From positions 3,286,001 through 3,350,000 of the forward strand of contig JAJQJQ010000004.1 in NCBI GenBank assembly GCA_028622995.1: a stretch of DNA of 64,000 nucleotides, in the 5' to 3' direction. The position numbers and the translations under genes are program-made. Below are positions 12,601 through 25,918 of this stretch, piece by piece. This DNA comes from Panagrolaimus kolymaensis (Eukaryota > Nematoda > Chromadorea > Rhabditida > Panagrolaimidae). Below the pieces are notes generated by a model that was given only the letters and a program-made list of their open reading frames with translations, ran no database searches and was not told the DNA's origin. How positions within the stretch are numbered: the stretch's first letter is position 1; the number at the start of each line of letters is the position of its first letter.

Positions 12601-15600
12601 TGTTGTTGGTGGTCTTGTCTTGGATGAGAAAAAAAAAGTTAACGCAATTTTTTTTAGGTTGACAGTGATAGAGCGATTTTTACGAGGTTACGGTAAGTCA
12701 ACCAATACGTAGTCGAAATTTGATAAATTATTTTTTACAAATGAACTAGTTAATGCGTATAAAAGAAGTCTACAGTAATTTTTGGTATCAGACTGTTGCT
12801 AGCAGCAACAATGAAAAGACTTGCTTTTATTTATTTCGTAATTCTTGCAAAATGGATTTGATTTCCTTGTTCGTTTTAACCTCGAAAGAATTACGAAATA
12901 ATTTATCGCTTCACACACCCTGCCAGGTGTCCGCCATCTTAAAAAAAACCAATTTAAAGTTTCAACTATTTTGAATACCATCATTGAATCAACCACATTC
13001 TTGAATTAAATTTCCAAGACTTTTTAACATTCTTCCACATTTAGTAGTACATATTTTTGGTGAATGCCCTTTTTCTTCTTTCTTTTCTTTTATCCATCCT
13101 TGCGAGATGTTTGATTGATTCAATTATCCAGTCTGTTAGCCTTTCATACATCTCATTGCTTTGTTGTTGGTTTTTTTTTATCTTTTCTTGAAGAAAAAAA
13201 TAATTATAATATAAGAAAAGTATTGAAAGAGAGAGAAAGAAGCTTTCTCTAAACTTATGAATATTCGAAAACCTTCCCATTTTTTTAGTAAGTGTTTTTG
13301 GAAAGTTGAAACGAAACCATTTCTACCAACAACAACCACCACCTTCAAAAAAAACAACAACAGCTTTTCACTTCTTTTTATGTAACTTTTTGCAGTCATT
13401 TTTCTATGTGGTTTTTTGTGCCAACTTTTTTATTTTCACCCCTAAAGCTTCACACAAATATGGACAATATTTTCTTCTTTTTTTTTCTTCTTCGGATGTG
13501 CTAGCTGCGGTTGTTAACGACATTGTTTCAAGCGTCAGTCGACGATGGCGGCGTGCTTCGATAAGCATATGAAAGAATGAAAAAGCGAAAGAAAAAAAAT
13601 GCTTTCTTTCCTTCGGGAGAAAAAAAAACGAATATATATATTTTTTTGAGACTTTGTTAAAACCCCTCTCTCTTTTTTTTCCCTAAAAACAGGAGAGAGC
13701 ACACTTTTCACTTATGCATTATTGCATTTTTTGAGTCATCATCATCATCAAAAGTTGGAAGAAGAAAGAAAAAAATGGGAAAACAAAGTGATGATGCTCG
13801 AGCTTGCCAAAGTGCTAAAAATTTTAAAATTGCTAAACTTTATAACTGCTTTTTTACAAAAATAACTTTTAAATCTACCGTTAATTTTATGGAATTGCGT
13901 TTTCGGTATTTGCGATCTAAAATTTTCCAGCCTAAAATCGCCAAGTATCATATAAAATAAAAATTATTCTCAATTACAGTATTTCCTATTTTGAAGATGG
14001 ATAACTCCGAAGTCTATGTATCCATCGAAAAAAGAGAAGTAATGAAAGGTCTCCTCCCATAATTGAAGGAGGAACCATTTCATTTTCATTCTGTCAATTC
14101 TCTCCCTTTCCTTTTGTGGTAGTAATACTTAGTGGTAGTGGTAGGGACAAAAGTGCAGCAAGGCCATCGTTTTCTCATTTTTATTTTTTTTTCAAAAAAA
14201 TAAATATACGAGGACGTGATTCTTGCATGTATATGTTCAATTAGTTTCTTCAACCGAAAAAAATAAATAAATAGAAACCACTACTTTTTATGGAATAGAA
14301 AATAAAACGAGGGAGAAGAAGGAGACGACGACGACGAAAAGTATTGGATTGGTTGAGGCAATAATGATGATTATTCGCTGCTTTTGTTTTTTAAATCAAA
14401 AATATAAGAGAGAAAACAAAACTTTCGTTTTTAACACAATTTTTTTTTGTCTAAGGACGAAGAGCTCAAATGCGCACGCAAAAAACATGCGTTCTGTGTT
14501 CTTCGCTTTTTTTGAAGAAGAAAAAAATAACGATGCCGCTGGCAATGTTGATGATGATGGGTTGTTGTTTTTTTCAAGGAGGAAAAAAGAAGAAAAAAGA
14601 TAAAAAGAGATGGTGTATTTCTTTTTTCCATCCATCTCCATTTTGAATAATAGATCGATCCACTTCATTTGTTACGTTTTTTTTCAACAAATAAAACAAT
14701 TGCATAGGCGACATGCCAAAATCATAGAAAAGGATCAAATTTGTCAATGGATGGGTAACAACCACGTACGTAGTATTAACGCAAAAATTTTTTTTACGAC
14801 TCTTTCATTTTTTCAATGACTTTTTATGGTTTTTTTTCTCGATTGAATTTGGGTTAGTTTTAAAAGATCTTTTCGATCGAACTTTTTGTTATATTTTTCT
14901 AAAAGATATGGTAAGTTTGGATGCGAGAATGACAGAATATTTCCTACAAATTCTACCCTAAAATACATTGATTTTTTAACAGCCGTAAACAACAACATTA
15001 TTTGAGCTATTTCTTTATGCGCGATTCCCTTTTAACTTTTTCAAAAAAAAAAGACGACGAATAAATGGAAAAAAAGAGGGAGTTCAAGAGGCGTGGCTTT
15101 TGTTTCATTTTGGTTGCCTCTCTTTCTTTTTCAACATCAGTGTTCTCTTACTTTCATTTATTTTTTCCACGCCAGCATCAAAAAAAAAATACGGCGATGG
15201 GGAAATAAGAGAAGAAAAAGATGGAGAAAAATAGAGACGAATGTGCAATGACAACGCTGTCGCCACCGATGCATAGGTCGTCCCACAAACACATAAATAC
15301 ACACAATCGATATACGCGGCTACTATGAGGGGCGCCTCTTTTTTTCTTATTCTCATTCTCCGTCGTGTGTTTCCCCTCCCCCAATTTTTTTATATATTCT
15401 TTTTTAACATTCGTCCAACCAATGTTGTAAGTGGGACTGACTTGGGCAGCAGCAGCAGCATCACAAAATATATGCAAGCAGAAAATTTTTCTTTCTTGAA
15501 AGCTTGAAAAATAAAAGAGTTTTCCCTTTTAACCATTGATGGAGAACATTATTCTTCACATTTTTTTTAAATATGGCCTCCTCTACAAAAAAAATATATT

Positions 15601-17936
15601 TCCGTGTTTAGTTTTGAGCCAAAAAGCTTTGAAGAAGGAAAAAAAAGTGACAAAAATTGAAACATTTTTTCCATCGTATTTGTCACTCTTATATTTTCAT
15701 CCTCATTTTTTAATTGGTTTGTTGTTGCCTTTAGGAAAAGTCAAATAAATATTAAGCTTATTATTTCAGGTGTTTTTCAATTATTTGCCTTTCCTTCTTC
15801 CCCTTTTTTGAATGTTGTCACTATGGTGTTAAATCTATTTCCTCCTTCATCTTCTTTCCCTTCCCCTTCACATTCCTTTTTCTTATTCAACCCCTCTGAT
15901 TATAAAAAAAAGACTCGTTTGACGATAGATAGGCAGGCAGGCTCTTTCAGTTTTATTCGTTTTCTGGCAAATTTCCAGGGTCCTTTTTTCCATTTTTTCA
16001 TTTCAAATCAAAGAAAATAGGGAGAAAGAAAGAATAAACAAGCTGGTTGTTGGCTGCCGCTATCGTTGACTTTCAACATGAAAAATAAAACTGAAAAATC
16101 AAAACTATCCTTGAAATAAATAATATATATTTTTTTTCTTCTAAAAATGGTGAAAAAAAAATTAGGAACACTGCGTCGTTTACTACTATTGTCGAGTCGT
16201 TGATTTTATTTTTTCGTTCACCACTAACTACTACGACCGCGCAATCTTATTTTCTTCGTATTTTTCTTCATTTTTCTCCTTTTCGCCTTTTTATTTTATT
16301 TTTTCTCTCAACCATTTTGAGGCAGCAACAACAGCCATAGCTCTCTGCTTCTTGAGGCATTGTTTGTTCAGAAGAGGAGGGTTTGGACTACTTTTCTCAC
16401 AAACAGCTTTTTTGAAATTGAATGCAAAAATGGCTGATGTTACCGTATATCTATGGGGAAGTTGATGGGAATAGTTTTGGGTAGAAAGAGATCGATAGCA
16501 TAAGATTGGTTATTCGTGCAGTAAATCCTTCGTGTTTGTGTTATGACTTTTTTTAAAATCTTTATTAAAATTGAAACTCGAAATTTTTTGATCAACAAAA
16601 AAATGTACTGTAAATGTTCGAAACAAAATTTTAAAACTCAAAAGGGTTTCTCACACTTTCCCTTTGTGATGATGAGCTTTACCGTAGTATCTCTGACTAA
16701 AAGTTTTTCAGTCATCATACTTTAAGTTGTTTCACCAGGGTTGACACCAAAAATTCCAAACGTTTCACTCAAATTTCTAGTGAAATAAATTTTTCAATAC
16801 TTGCATTAATTTTATTTTACGAGAAGACTTCGTCCAAGAATTAATTTTCTAAAAACGTAATTTTTTCTTATTCCCTTATTAAAGGGCACATAAAATTAAC
16901 GAATAATAAAAGCAGCATAGAAAAAGCAACAAGAGAGTAATATTCAAAGAACATCTCTCTTCTCTACTCTTGTTTTTATCATCATTAAAGAAAGGCAGCT
17001 TTAGTTAGCAAAAAGCTCAAGTTTTTTACTTTTAGTTTTTTTTTATCCCCAATTTTGTGTTAGTTATATTTATAAGGTTCATTTTCAAGGGCGCGTACAA
17101 ACGCCACTAATCCTTGTCTTTCGTCTTCTTCTTTTATTTTATTTTTCTTCTCAATTTTTTTCCCTCAAGTAGACAAAAATTTTTCTTAGGCGTAAACTCG
17201 TTTTTTTTCCTTCATCTTTTTTTACCCCCACCAAATTTTTCAAACCCCGTTAAAAAACAGATTAAAGATCGACTGTTGTTGGTTGTCGCGCAAAAAAAAT
17301 TAAATAAAAAAAACACAGTTAACCTATCTCTTTTACGTTTGAGAGATGTGTGAGTATTATAGCAAAAAAATGTGAAGTTTGCTTATCACCACCAAAACAT
17401 CGATTCGTTTTCTTTCATTTTTTTAGATTTTGAACAACTTCTTTATTTTCTGGCTTCATGCCAGAATCAATCGACCCTACTTTTTTTTCTTCTTTACTCC
17501 CTCCTTTCAGTCGTTTTTTATTTATTTCTTTTTATTTTTTGGACGTGAACCCGTGTGTATTATTGTCATCTTCAATGATATATGTGAAATCGATCAATCT
17601 ATTTCACAAACATAGAAAAAAAAATACATAGATTCAATTCAAACAAACAAAAAACCCGGACAACTGATGCCCATTTTTTTTTTTCAGCCAATCTTCATCA
17701 AACTTTTTTCTTCCTTTTTATTCCTGTGTGTGAGTCGCCGTTTTTCAACCATTTTCTTTTTAAACATCATTCAAATCGTGCAAAAATACGGGTGAATTTG
17801 GATATCGGTTATATTTCTCTCTCAAAAAATAATTATTAAAAGAAGATTAAAATAATAAAAAAGGAAAGCTGCGGTTATTAAAATTTTTATCAAGTTTTCA
17901 ATTTAATACGGGTTTAAACAACAACAACAAAAAAAT
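6612..17936. other. About 11.3 kb gene-poor T/A-tract region
   Basis: I find no supportable gene on either strand. Open frames are short, dominated by Phe/Lys/Leu from T and A runs, and have no plausible splice partners. The sequence is full of T5-T12 and A5-A10 tracts and short simple repeats: a CAT array near 13736-13750, a GAC array near 14323-14337 and a GCA array near 15446-15460. It lies directly upstream of the long-intron gene at 17937, so it may be its extended regulatory region. No tRNA or rRNA was recognised. Confidence 0.6.
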
Positions 17937-20900
17937 ATGCTTGGAAAGCTTGTGAATAAATTTAAGCGCCAAACTATCGATGATGGAACGAATTTATCCC
18001 CACCTAAAACAGTTTCATCTGCACCAGCCATCTTTGAAAATGATCAACAACAACAACCTTTAAGACAAACACGGCGAAGTGCTCGACTCAATCCTCGACT
18101 TGTTGTTGAGGTTAGTCTTTTATTTTACCAAATGCTATTATGCTATTTTTTTGTAATAACTTATATGCTTTCCATTAAAAAAATTCATTTTCCTTTTGGG
18201 ATCAATTTAAAAACATGTTTTTTTGTTTTGTTATAAAAGCCAAACTTCATCGCGGCCAACACCTGTCTGTTACTGACTGCAATTTGCAAAAGTACATTTT
18301 AAAAATGTATTATTTTATTATTTTTTATTTATTTCAGGATGAAAGAAATTCACCAAAGCATTCATCAAAAAAGTTTCCAGCTGAACGCGTTTTATTTGAT
18401 AGCTGTAGTGGTGGTGAGTCGGACGATGACGACGAACTTGAACAATTAGAAAAGAGTGAGTTCCCCCTATATTCTTCTTCTCATTTATTTTTATTTTTTA
18501 CTCTACTCTTCTCTCATCTCATACATACACATAGAGACAACAAAAAAATCCAGATATCAAATTTTTTTTATTCTCTTCGCTGACATAAAAGAATGAGAGG
18601 AGAGATTGACTGAGTGAGTGAATTATGTTGTGTTCATGAACAATAGAATAATTTTAGTCTCTCTCTCAAATTTTTTTTTAAATTAATTTTTTTAATTTTT
18701 AAAAAAAGCAATACAAAGAGCAAAAGTCGCATTTATATATACTGTAAAAAATTTAATATATTTACATTTAAAAAAAGCAGCAAGGAAAGAAAAAAACAAT
18801 AATAACAAAATTACTGGTTTTTTACCTTTTCTCCATCTCATCTCTCTGAAAAAAATTTTATCACATTACAAAAAAGCAGCGATGTTGTCTCAAAAAAAAA
18901 AAATACAGTAAAAATTTATGTATATTCACTTTTATTTTCTTTTGACTCTGACGTTTTTTTTACAACTTGTTTTTCTCTTTTTTTAGGAGAAGAAAAAGAA
19001 ACGAGCCTTGAAATACCAACAAAATCTTAGGGAAAAAATACAAAAGAAAAGTCGAGTAGCATAAATAAAGTACCACCACTCTCTGTATTAATTTTCATTC
19101 TAAATTTTCGATATCTTTTTGAGGCTTCAATGAAAAAATATATACATATTTGGTGGTGGTTGCATATTTTTTTTTATTGGGTTTTTTGATTTTGTATCTT
19201 ACTTAGAAACGACTGGAAAGGAATCAACAAAACAATGAAATATTTGTTATTTTGTTCTACCGTGTTTTTTTTAAAGAAGTCAATCTTGCTTTCTTTATTT
19301 TTTTTCTCTAAGTTGCTGCTGTTGTTTCTCTAGCTTTTTGAAGAAAATAAAAAACACTCATTCGTTGAAGAAAATGTTTTCTTTATTTTTTTTTCACTTT
19401 GAAAACAGCCATAATTTTTTTTTCTTTTCCTGAAAACTAAACAGAAGCCGTTTGTGTGCTGCTGCTGCTTCAAGAACAAGAAGAATGACTTCGAGCATTC
19501 TTTTTTTTTTTGAAACTGAAGCAAGCAAAAGAAGAAAACGAAAAAGAAAAGAGCGAAGACCAAAAGTTGGTGGTGAAAATTAAATTTTTTTGGGATTCTT
19601 TTATACCATCAAAAACAGTGTTTTAGTTTGTTACTAAGCGATTTGAGCTTTCCTCTTTTTTGTTTGAAGTCTCATCTTCCATCCTTTTTCACCATTTTGT
19701 TCTAAAAAGCATTTTTAAAGAAGTTGAAAAAATATGAAAGAAAAAGAAAAATGGAGTAATTTGAGATTCTTCTTTAAATTTTTGCGCAATAACAAAAAAA
19801 AATTCTTTCTTTTTTTCTTCCTCCTTTTTTAAGACTCCGAAAAACAAAATGGAAAAGAAAAAATTTGTTTTTGTCAAAGTTGAAAATTTTGTAAGAAAAC
19901 TATTTTTTATTTGGAAAAAGCTTTCTTTATTAAAAGTAGCAAACTACAATGTTAAAATTTAAAAAATGTTATTATGATTCTCGTCATCTTTGCTTGCGTC
20001 ATTTAAACATACAACACAGACATAAATTTAATATTCGAAGATTTTGACACCAACAACAACAACGACATGAAGCAAGAATTTTTCTTTCGGGTAAAAAACA
20101 GAACTTTTTAAAGCCAAATTACAAAAAATTTCTCAGCATTAAATTTACAAAAAATCCTAAATGTTTAAGAAAGAAAAATGCATTATCGTTTTAATTTTAA
20201 TAGTAACCTTCGATCAAGTGATAGTAATCTTTTTATATTTTTCTTAATTACTCTCAAACAAACATTCTTGTTTTTTTCCTTTTCGCAAAAAAAAAATCCT
20301 TTTAACTAAAAAATGGCAATTAAGAGTCTTACTCTTTCTATACTTGACCTTGTGCCAATTTAGGGAAAATGCTTTTTTTCTTCTTCTCAAATATCACTTC
20401 GTCTTTAATTTTTTTTTCTCCTTCTTACATCTAATCTCATGTTGTGTTTTTTTTTCAGTGTCAAATGCTTCAATTGGAATTGGTTCAGTATCACCGCAAC
20501 AAAATCTTTGTGGTCAAAGTCCTCCAGTTTTAACATCAAGCCCACCATTCATCAGTGAAATAGACACAAACAGGCAAGTTTTTTTTCTTTCACTTCCCTT
20601 CCTTCTTTTTAAATTTTATTTTTTTTGCATTTGAAAACACTCTCTCTTAGCTCCACCCCCATTTTTTTTCCATCCATTTGGCAACATTCCAAATGGCAAT
20701 TGTGAAAGAAAGAAAGAAAAAAATTAACAAGCGCGAATTTCGTGAGTCGAGAGCAAGCAAGCAGACCAGGAAAAATAAATCGACCGCACGCAAAAAAAGG
20801 CGCTCAATAAAGGCGTTAGCGCTCTTCACCACCAAAAAATGTTTATTCAAGAAACAACAAAAAAGAAAAAAGAAAAATAGCATGAAAAAAAGGCGAAGAA

Positions 20901-23641
20901 GGCAGGCAAGCAGCGGACATTGGCGGATTCCCAGCTGGCGTGGAGCCAACATGAGGCGCACTTTTAATGAAAAAAGGCACAAAAAAAGAAGGACGAAGAA
21001 GAAAGAAAAAAAAACAGCAAACGAGCAAGCGGGTTGGGCTAGTCAGTCGCCATTTGGCTTGTTGCCAGCCGGTCGTCGACCATCTTTCTTCTGCTGTGTG
21101 TATGTGCGTGCTATGTCTTGATCTCGACCGCTTGCTGATGCTGATGCACTATATAGAGCGAATGTAAAGGAACAATGTGTGTGCTAGATGGATGTAAAGA
21201 GACCATTATAGTTGAAGTAAAAAATTTGCTTGTCGCAAAAAAAAAAGAAAGAAGGAGAAAAGGAGAAAAAGAAAAATTGGAAGCATTTTTGCGTTTTTAA
21301 AAATAAGGGGGAAAAGAAAAAAGGCATTGTTTTGCGACAAACAAATTAACGACGTGCAAAATTGAATAGTTGCAACCTCGATGGTGGTGGCACCACCCAT
21401 ACAAACAAGTTCATTATTCATTCTTTTTTTTGGTGGCAAGGGAAAAGCAACAACAAAAAATGCAGGATTAAAATATCTAATTTTCTTGCTAAATTAAAAC
21501 TCCATAAAACATTATTGAAAATGCAAAACAAGGGTCTTAGATGAAATGTTGGATATTCAAAATTGAACATTCATTTGGAAACATTTACTTTCTTTCTTTG
21601 CTATGAAATTGTTTGAAATCGTTTTTGTTAAAATCATACGAATGGATTGATTGAATAATGAAATTAGGAAAACTACATTTCCATCATTTTTCAAGTTTAA
21701 GAGCTTTGTTGTTTTATAACAATTTTGGGGATCATCGCTTTCTTGTTACAGTAACGGTTGTTATATTTTTCGGAAGCATTTTTTGGTTGAAGTAACTTTT
21801 TCTGCATTTTCAAAGAAGAAAAAACTTATTTCAAGCTGCTAAAAAACTAAAACTGTGTATGTGTGTGTTCATCCATTTCTTTTTTCTTCTTTTTTTTTGA
21901 ACAACAACAAGACACGGCCTTGCCTCCGCCACTACTGCTGCCGTCAATACATAGAGCCAAATGTAAAAATGAGAAGAAGAAAAAAAAGTGCAACAACAAC
22001 GATGGATGCTTGCGTTACACCGCCACCATCCTTTGAGGTTCGACAACGACAATGCTATTTTGGCGTTTATATTGAAAAAAGGACCCAAGAACGAGAAAGA
22101 AAAAAATATGTTTTTAAGAAAAACGAGAGGGACCAACTCAAGATTGCAAAAAAAAAATATATATAAATTTTTTAGTTGGGATAGCGCCGGTTGTGAATCA
22201 GGAATTGTTCTTCGTGAATCAGCTGAACGAGATGATTCCTCACAAAATGTTGAACTTCTTGATGATAGCAGCAATGATGGCGAAGATGGAGATGCTTCAA
22301 CTCCAGTTGAAAAGTAAGTGACTCTTTCTTTCTCTCATCAAGTGGCAAGCAATTCGATGAAAGCCGCTCCACCACTTTGAAAACCGAAAAAAAAATGAGT
22401 GCCATAACAAACCACTTAATGTTTGCTTTAAAAAAATGGCACCTGAACGGTTGGGTTTCGGCAATAACACGGTTTTTATATTTTTTCGAAAAAAAAATAA
22501 GTAAAGTGTTTATATGATTGGTCGATGGCACCTGCTACCGCCACCGCCATCACCAATACCATGAAACAAAAATAACAACAACATTCTCAAGGGAATGAAA
22601 TGCTGCTACAATTTTACTTGTTGGCATTTATTTTCTCATTCTGATTCTTTTTAAAGATAAACCATACAAACATACACACACAAGAGAGGCAATTTAATTG
22701 ATAGAAAGTCAATTTGTGAAAAGCAGAAGCAAAGAAAAAACTAAAAATTGTTCAAAAATAAAGTTAAAAATTAAAACCAGATTGAAAAGCTTGTAGCTAC
22801 AGTAACATCCTTTTTGTGGCAGAGGCTCTTTCATACTGCAAGATACTATAATATTTGACTTTTAAATTTACGAAAGAACGAAAAGATTTAAAGCATCTTG
22901 AAAAATTACATACACAAATAATTGAAGGCAATCGTTTGTTCATAAATAAAAGCCACTGCAAAAACTATTATCCTAAATCAACGATAAAAAATGGATTTAT
23001 TTTTTCAGACGTGATAGCTTTCCCGTTGATTTTTCTGCACTTCATACGGAACTTTCAAAAAAGAAAAAACCTAAAGTTGGTGCATTTCAACCCGTGATTG
23101 GTAGCAATAGCTGTTCACCAACTCCAATCGGTGAAAAACGACGATGGGGTTCTCGTGGAATTTCGGGTGAAGAAACTTCATCATCAGTTAGCCCAATTCC
23201 ACCATCACCTGTTGCATCAAGAACTCGTGGAGCTTTAGCGGCTCAAACCGAAGAAGATATGCCTCGAGCGGTTTTAACTGCTCGTCGTACTCGAGTTCGC
23301 GTACTTTATCATGATCCAACTCCACGTCGACCTGATGCTTTACAAGTTCCTAAAGCTTCACCCGAAATTGTTCATAATGTTTTAAGTGAATCTCCACCAA
23401 ATAATCCCAGTTTAAAACGTGGTCGTCATACTAAAAATGAACGACCATCATTAAATTTTGATAAAATGCGTGAGGTTAGTATTTTTTAGTTATTTCTTGA
23501 AAATTTGTTTACTCAACCAAAACTTTTTTTTAGCAAATGATGCAATGCGATCTTCAACCCGATGCTGAAAATATGCCTTTTTGCCGTAGTTCCTCTTCTG
23601 CCTCATCACCTGATTTTGGTCTTCAATTTGCAACCGAGTAG
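17937..23641 (+). CDS. Unrecognised Ser/Pro-rich, probably disordered protein with long introns
   Basis: Six exons join in frame: 17937-18110, 18338-18455, 20459-20573, 22176-22313, 23009-23474, 23534-23641; 372 residues. Visible content: a basic start (MLGKLVNKFKRQ), a QTRRSARLNPR segment, acidic stretches (SDDDDELEQLEK, DDSSNDGEDGD), a Lys-rich KKKKPKVGAFQPV segment, several Ser-Pro and Thr-Pro sites, Arg-rich TARRTRVRV and RRPDA, and FDKMREQMMQCDL near the end. There is no folded domain, signal peptide or membrane segment. A nuclear regulatory protein is possible, and the Ser-Pro block loosely recalls PABIR/FAM122 proteins, but that is weak. The third intron (20574-22175) must use a GC donor. 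Introns of 0.7-2.0 kb contrast with about 50 bp elsewhere and, with the 11 kb upstream void, hint at complex regulation. Confidence 0.7.
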
Positions 23642-25918
23642 AAAACACAGCCTTTAAATATATTTTTAAATTTGGTTTTATTTCCTTCCGCCTCTGCCAT
23701 GGAAATATTTAATAAGTAACAAATGATTTTTCTGTCTAATTAGTTTTTTCTAAAATATTTTTTTGTTTGTTTGTAGCATCGCATTCCCCTTTTCTTCTTC
23801 TTCCCCTTTCTCTGCAATTTATTAATTTTAACTTTTTTGCAAAGTTTCGGTGGTCGTGCCGACGGATTGCTCAACGTTTTCGTTCATATTATTTTTTATT
23901 ATTTAATTTTATAACGATTTCGAACCCCGGAATTTACGTCACGACCTCCGTCTTCTGCAATGAAAAGAAAAAAAAGAAAAGCAATTACTAAAAAATTATT
24001 ATGCATTTTAAAAACCTGCGTATTTTTGTTTGAAAAAAATGGATCCCGTTTTTATGTTTAAAAAAAATAATTAATGCATTTTCATCTCTCATATTTTTTT
24101 TCTTTTTCTTTAGAACCTACTTTTTTTTTAATACGTTTCAAAATTTATTTTACAGCCAACCTCACTCTCCTCTCCTATTTTTTATTTTATTTTAACACTT
24201 ACATATATTTAATATTTTACTGCTGCTGTAAAGCTACAAAATGTCACCTAAACTAATAATCTCAAAATATTTTTAATTTTTATTTGTGTTTTTTAGCCCT
24301 ATTTTCTCGGGTGCACTTTGTCTCCATGTAATTCATTGTCTTGAAAGAATTTTTTTGAGTTTTGGTCGTTGTTGCTCTTGCTTGAAAATTGATGATACAG
24401 ACGAGAGTCAAGTTTCAGCACTTTGTTGTATCCCATTAAAATTAAACAACAACGTTATTACCAATTTGTTTGATTGGAAACAATCAATTTTTTTAAATCC
24501 TAAAAGAAAGTTGAGAATTTTAAAGAAATGTTTTGCAATAGGGTGAAGAATTTTAGAATCGCAAAAATTTTTATAATTATTCTCAACGATAATCCTTATT
24601 TTTAGGTCCAATTCAGTTTCATAACCATAAATACTGTTTGAGGATTATCAACCCATGAAATTTATTCTCCCATTTTCTTTGAAATATTGTATTTCCTCCT
24701 CCTCTTTTTTTAAAACATAAACTACGGTAGTTCTCTATATATTTTTTTATTGTTTTGCAAATGACTCTGGTAGTCGTCTCTTAATCTCTCTCTTCTCTCC
24801 ATTTTTTTTTTTGAAATATTTATTGCCTTTTTTCATTATGCTTGCAGGGTTCAAGTAAATGAAAGAAATCAATTGAAGAAGAAAAAAATATACTAAAGTG
24901 AGTTTGTCTCTCTCTTTCGTGCACACAAAATTAATCCCCTCCTAATCAATTTTTCTTTTCTCGTTTTATATTTTCTTTGTTTTGAAAAAAAGATCCCGAT
25001 CGTATGTTTCTTGTTAGTCTGTGTGAATTATCTTTTTTTTGGAAAAAGTTGAAAGTCGAAATTGTATCATTCATTTTTACAATTCCAGCATTTATTTTAC
25101 TTTTTCATCGTCGTTTATTTTTTTATTTGGTAGTTCGTGGATTTGTTTTTTTTTTCAGCGTGCGTATGTATAACCGAGTAGTTTTGTTTCCCATAAAAAA
25201 AGAAAAAGAAAACTGCAATTCATTTTTTTCCAATTGGGTTCAAAAGAAATATGTATTTTCTTGTACGCTTTTAAATATCATTAATGTTTTATTTTACTTC
25301 TTTGCAAGCTTAATTTTTTTTGTTTAAATAAAAAGGATGCAATTATGAAAGTTCAAAAAAAAAAAGAAGACAAAATATTGGAGCTTGAATTAGAAAGAAA
25401 CAAACAAACAGAAATAAAAGTGCAAAAAAATTTTGATGTAAACAAAATAAATAAAAAATTTCATCTATTGACTACTTTGCTGCGAAATGTTATAACAAAC
25501 ACGGACGAACAACAAACTAAATGACTTTTTGCTTCAATGAAGAAGGATGGAAATAGGCGGAGTCTTCAACTTGATGGAATGAAGTCTCTCTTTATTCCTT
25601 TTGAAAGACCGCCTTCAAAATATAATCATAACACGAAAGAGTGGAATTGGCAAATTGCCAGTGGATCTTTTGAAAGACGTGGAGGATTGCTTTCATTCAT
25701 TCAAAAACACTTCTCTTCTTTATTATCAAAACAAAAAATTTAAATATTTCTATATTTTATATATAGCTTACCTTTGTTCATATCATAAAAATGTTCCTCT
25801 TATTCGTATTCCGAGCAGACAAATTTAGCATATTGCTTTAGAAGTTTCGTTTCTAAACTCTTGCGAAATCATTGTTTACTTTCTCATATATTACGTTGCT
25901 TTTCTTTTCAGCTTTACA
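23642..25918. other. Intergenic: 3' UTR and leader of YIF1, no gene seen
   Basis: T-rich sequence with short frames only. A splice-flanked segment at about 24848-24898 (acceptor TTGCAG, donor GTGAGT) could be an untranslated exon but joins no reading frame convincingly. Around 25537-25743 a small frame and a TTGGCAAATTGCCA palindrome occur, without recognisable meaning. Confidence 0.5.
25902..25911 (+). promoter_or_regulatory. Likely trans-splice acceptor before YIF1
   Basis: The sequence TTTCTTTTCAG ends at 25911, seven bases before the YIF1 ATG. It is an ideal nematode 3' splice site with no upstream coding exon, as expected for spliced-leader addition. This is inferred from sequence only. 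Confidence 0.5.

Noticed and set aside
7248..17615. Many open frames of 60-145 codons on both strands in the 11 kb void
   Set aside because: They consist mainly of Phe/Lys/Leu runs from T and A tracts, overlap each other on both strands, often lack ATG starts, and have no splice partners or recognisable motifs.
20678..21121. 147-codon Lys/Arg-rich frame inside an intron
   Set aside because: The composition follows a purine-rich stretch, there is an equally long frame on the opposite strand, and no domain is visible.
24848..24898. Exon-like segment with good acceptor and donor
   Set aside because: No neighbouring exon joins it in a meaningful frame; it could be an untranslated exon, but nothing shows it.
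25537..25743. 68-codon frame before YIF1 with a nearby palindrome
   Set aside because: No homology is recognised, and it lies just upstream of the YIF1 leader in the 23.6-25.9 kb region with no second feature to support a gene or element.
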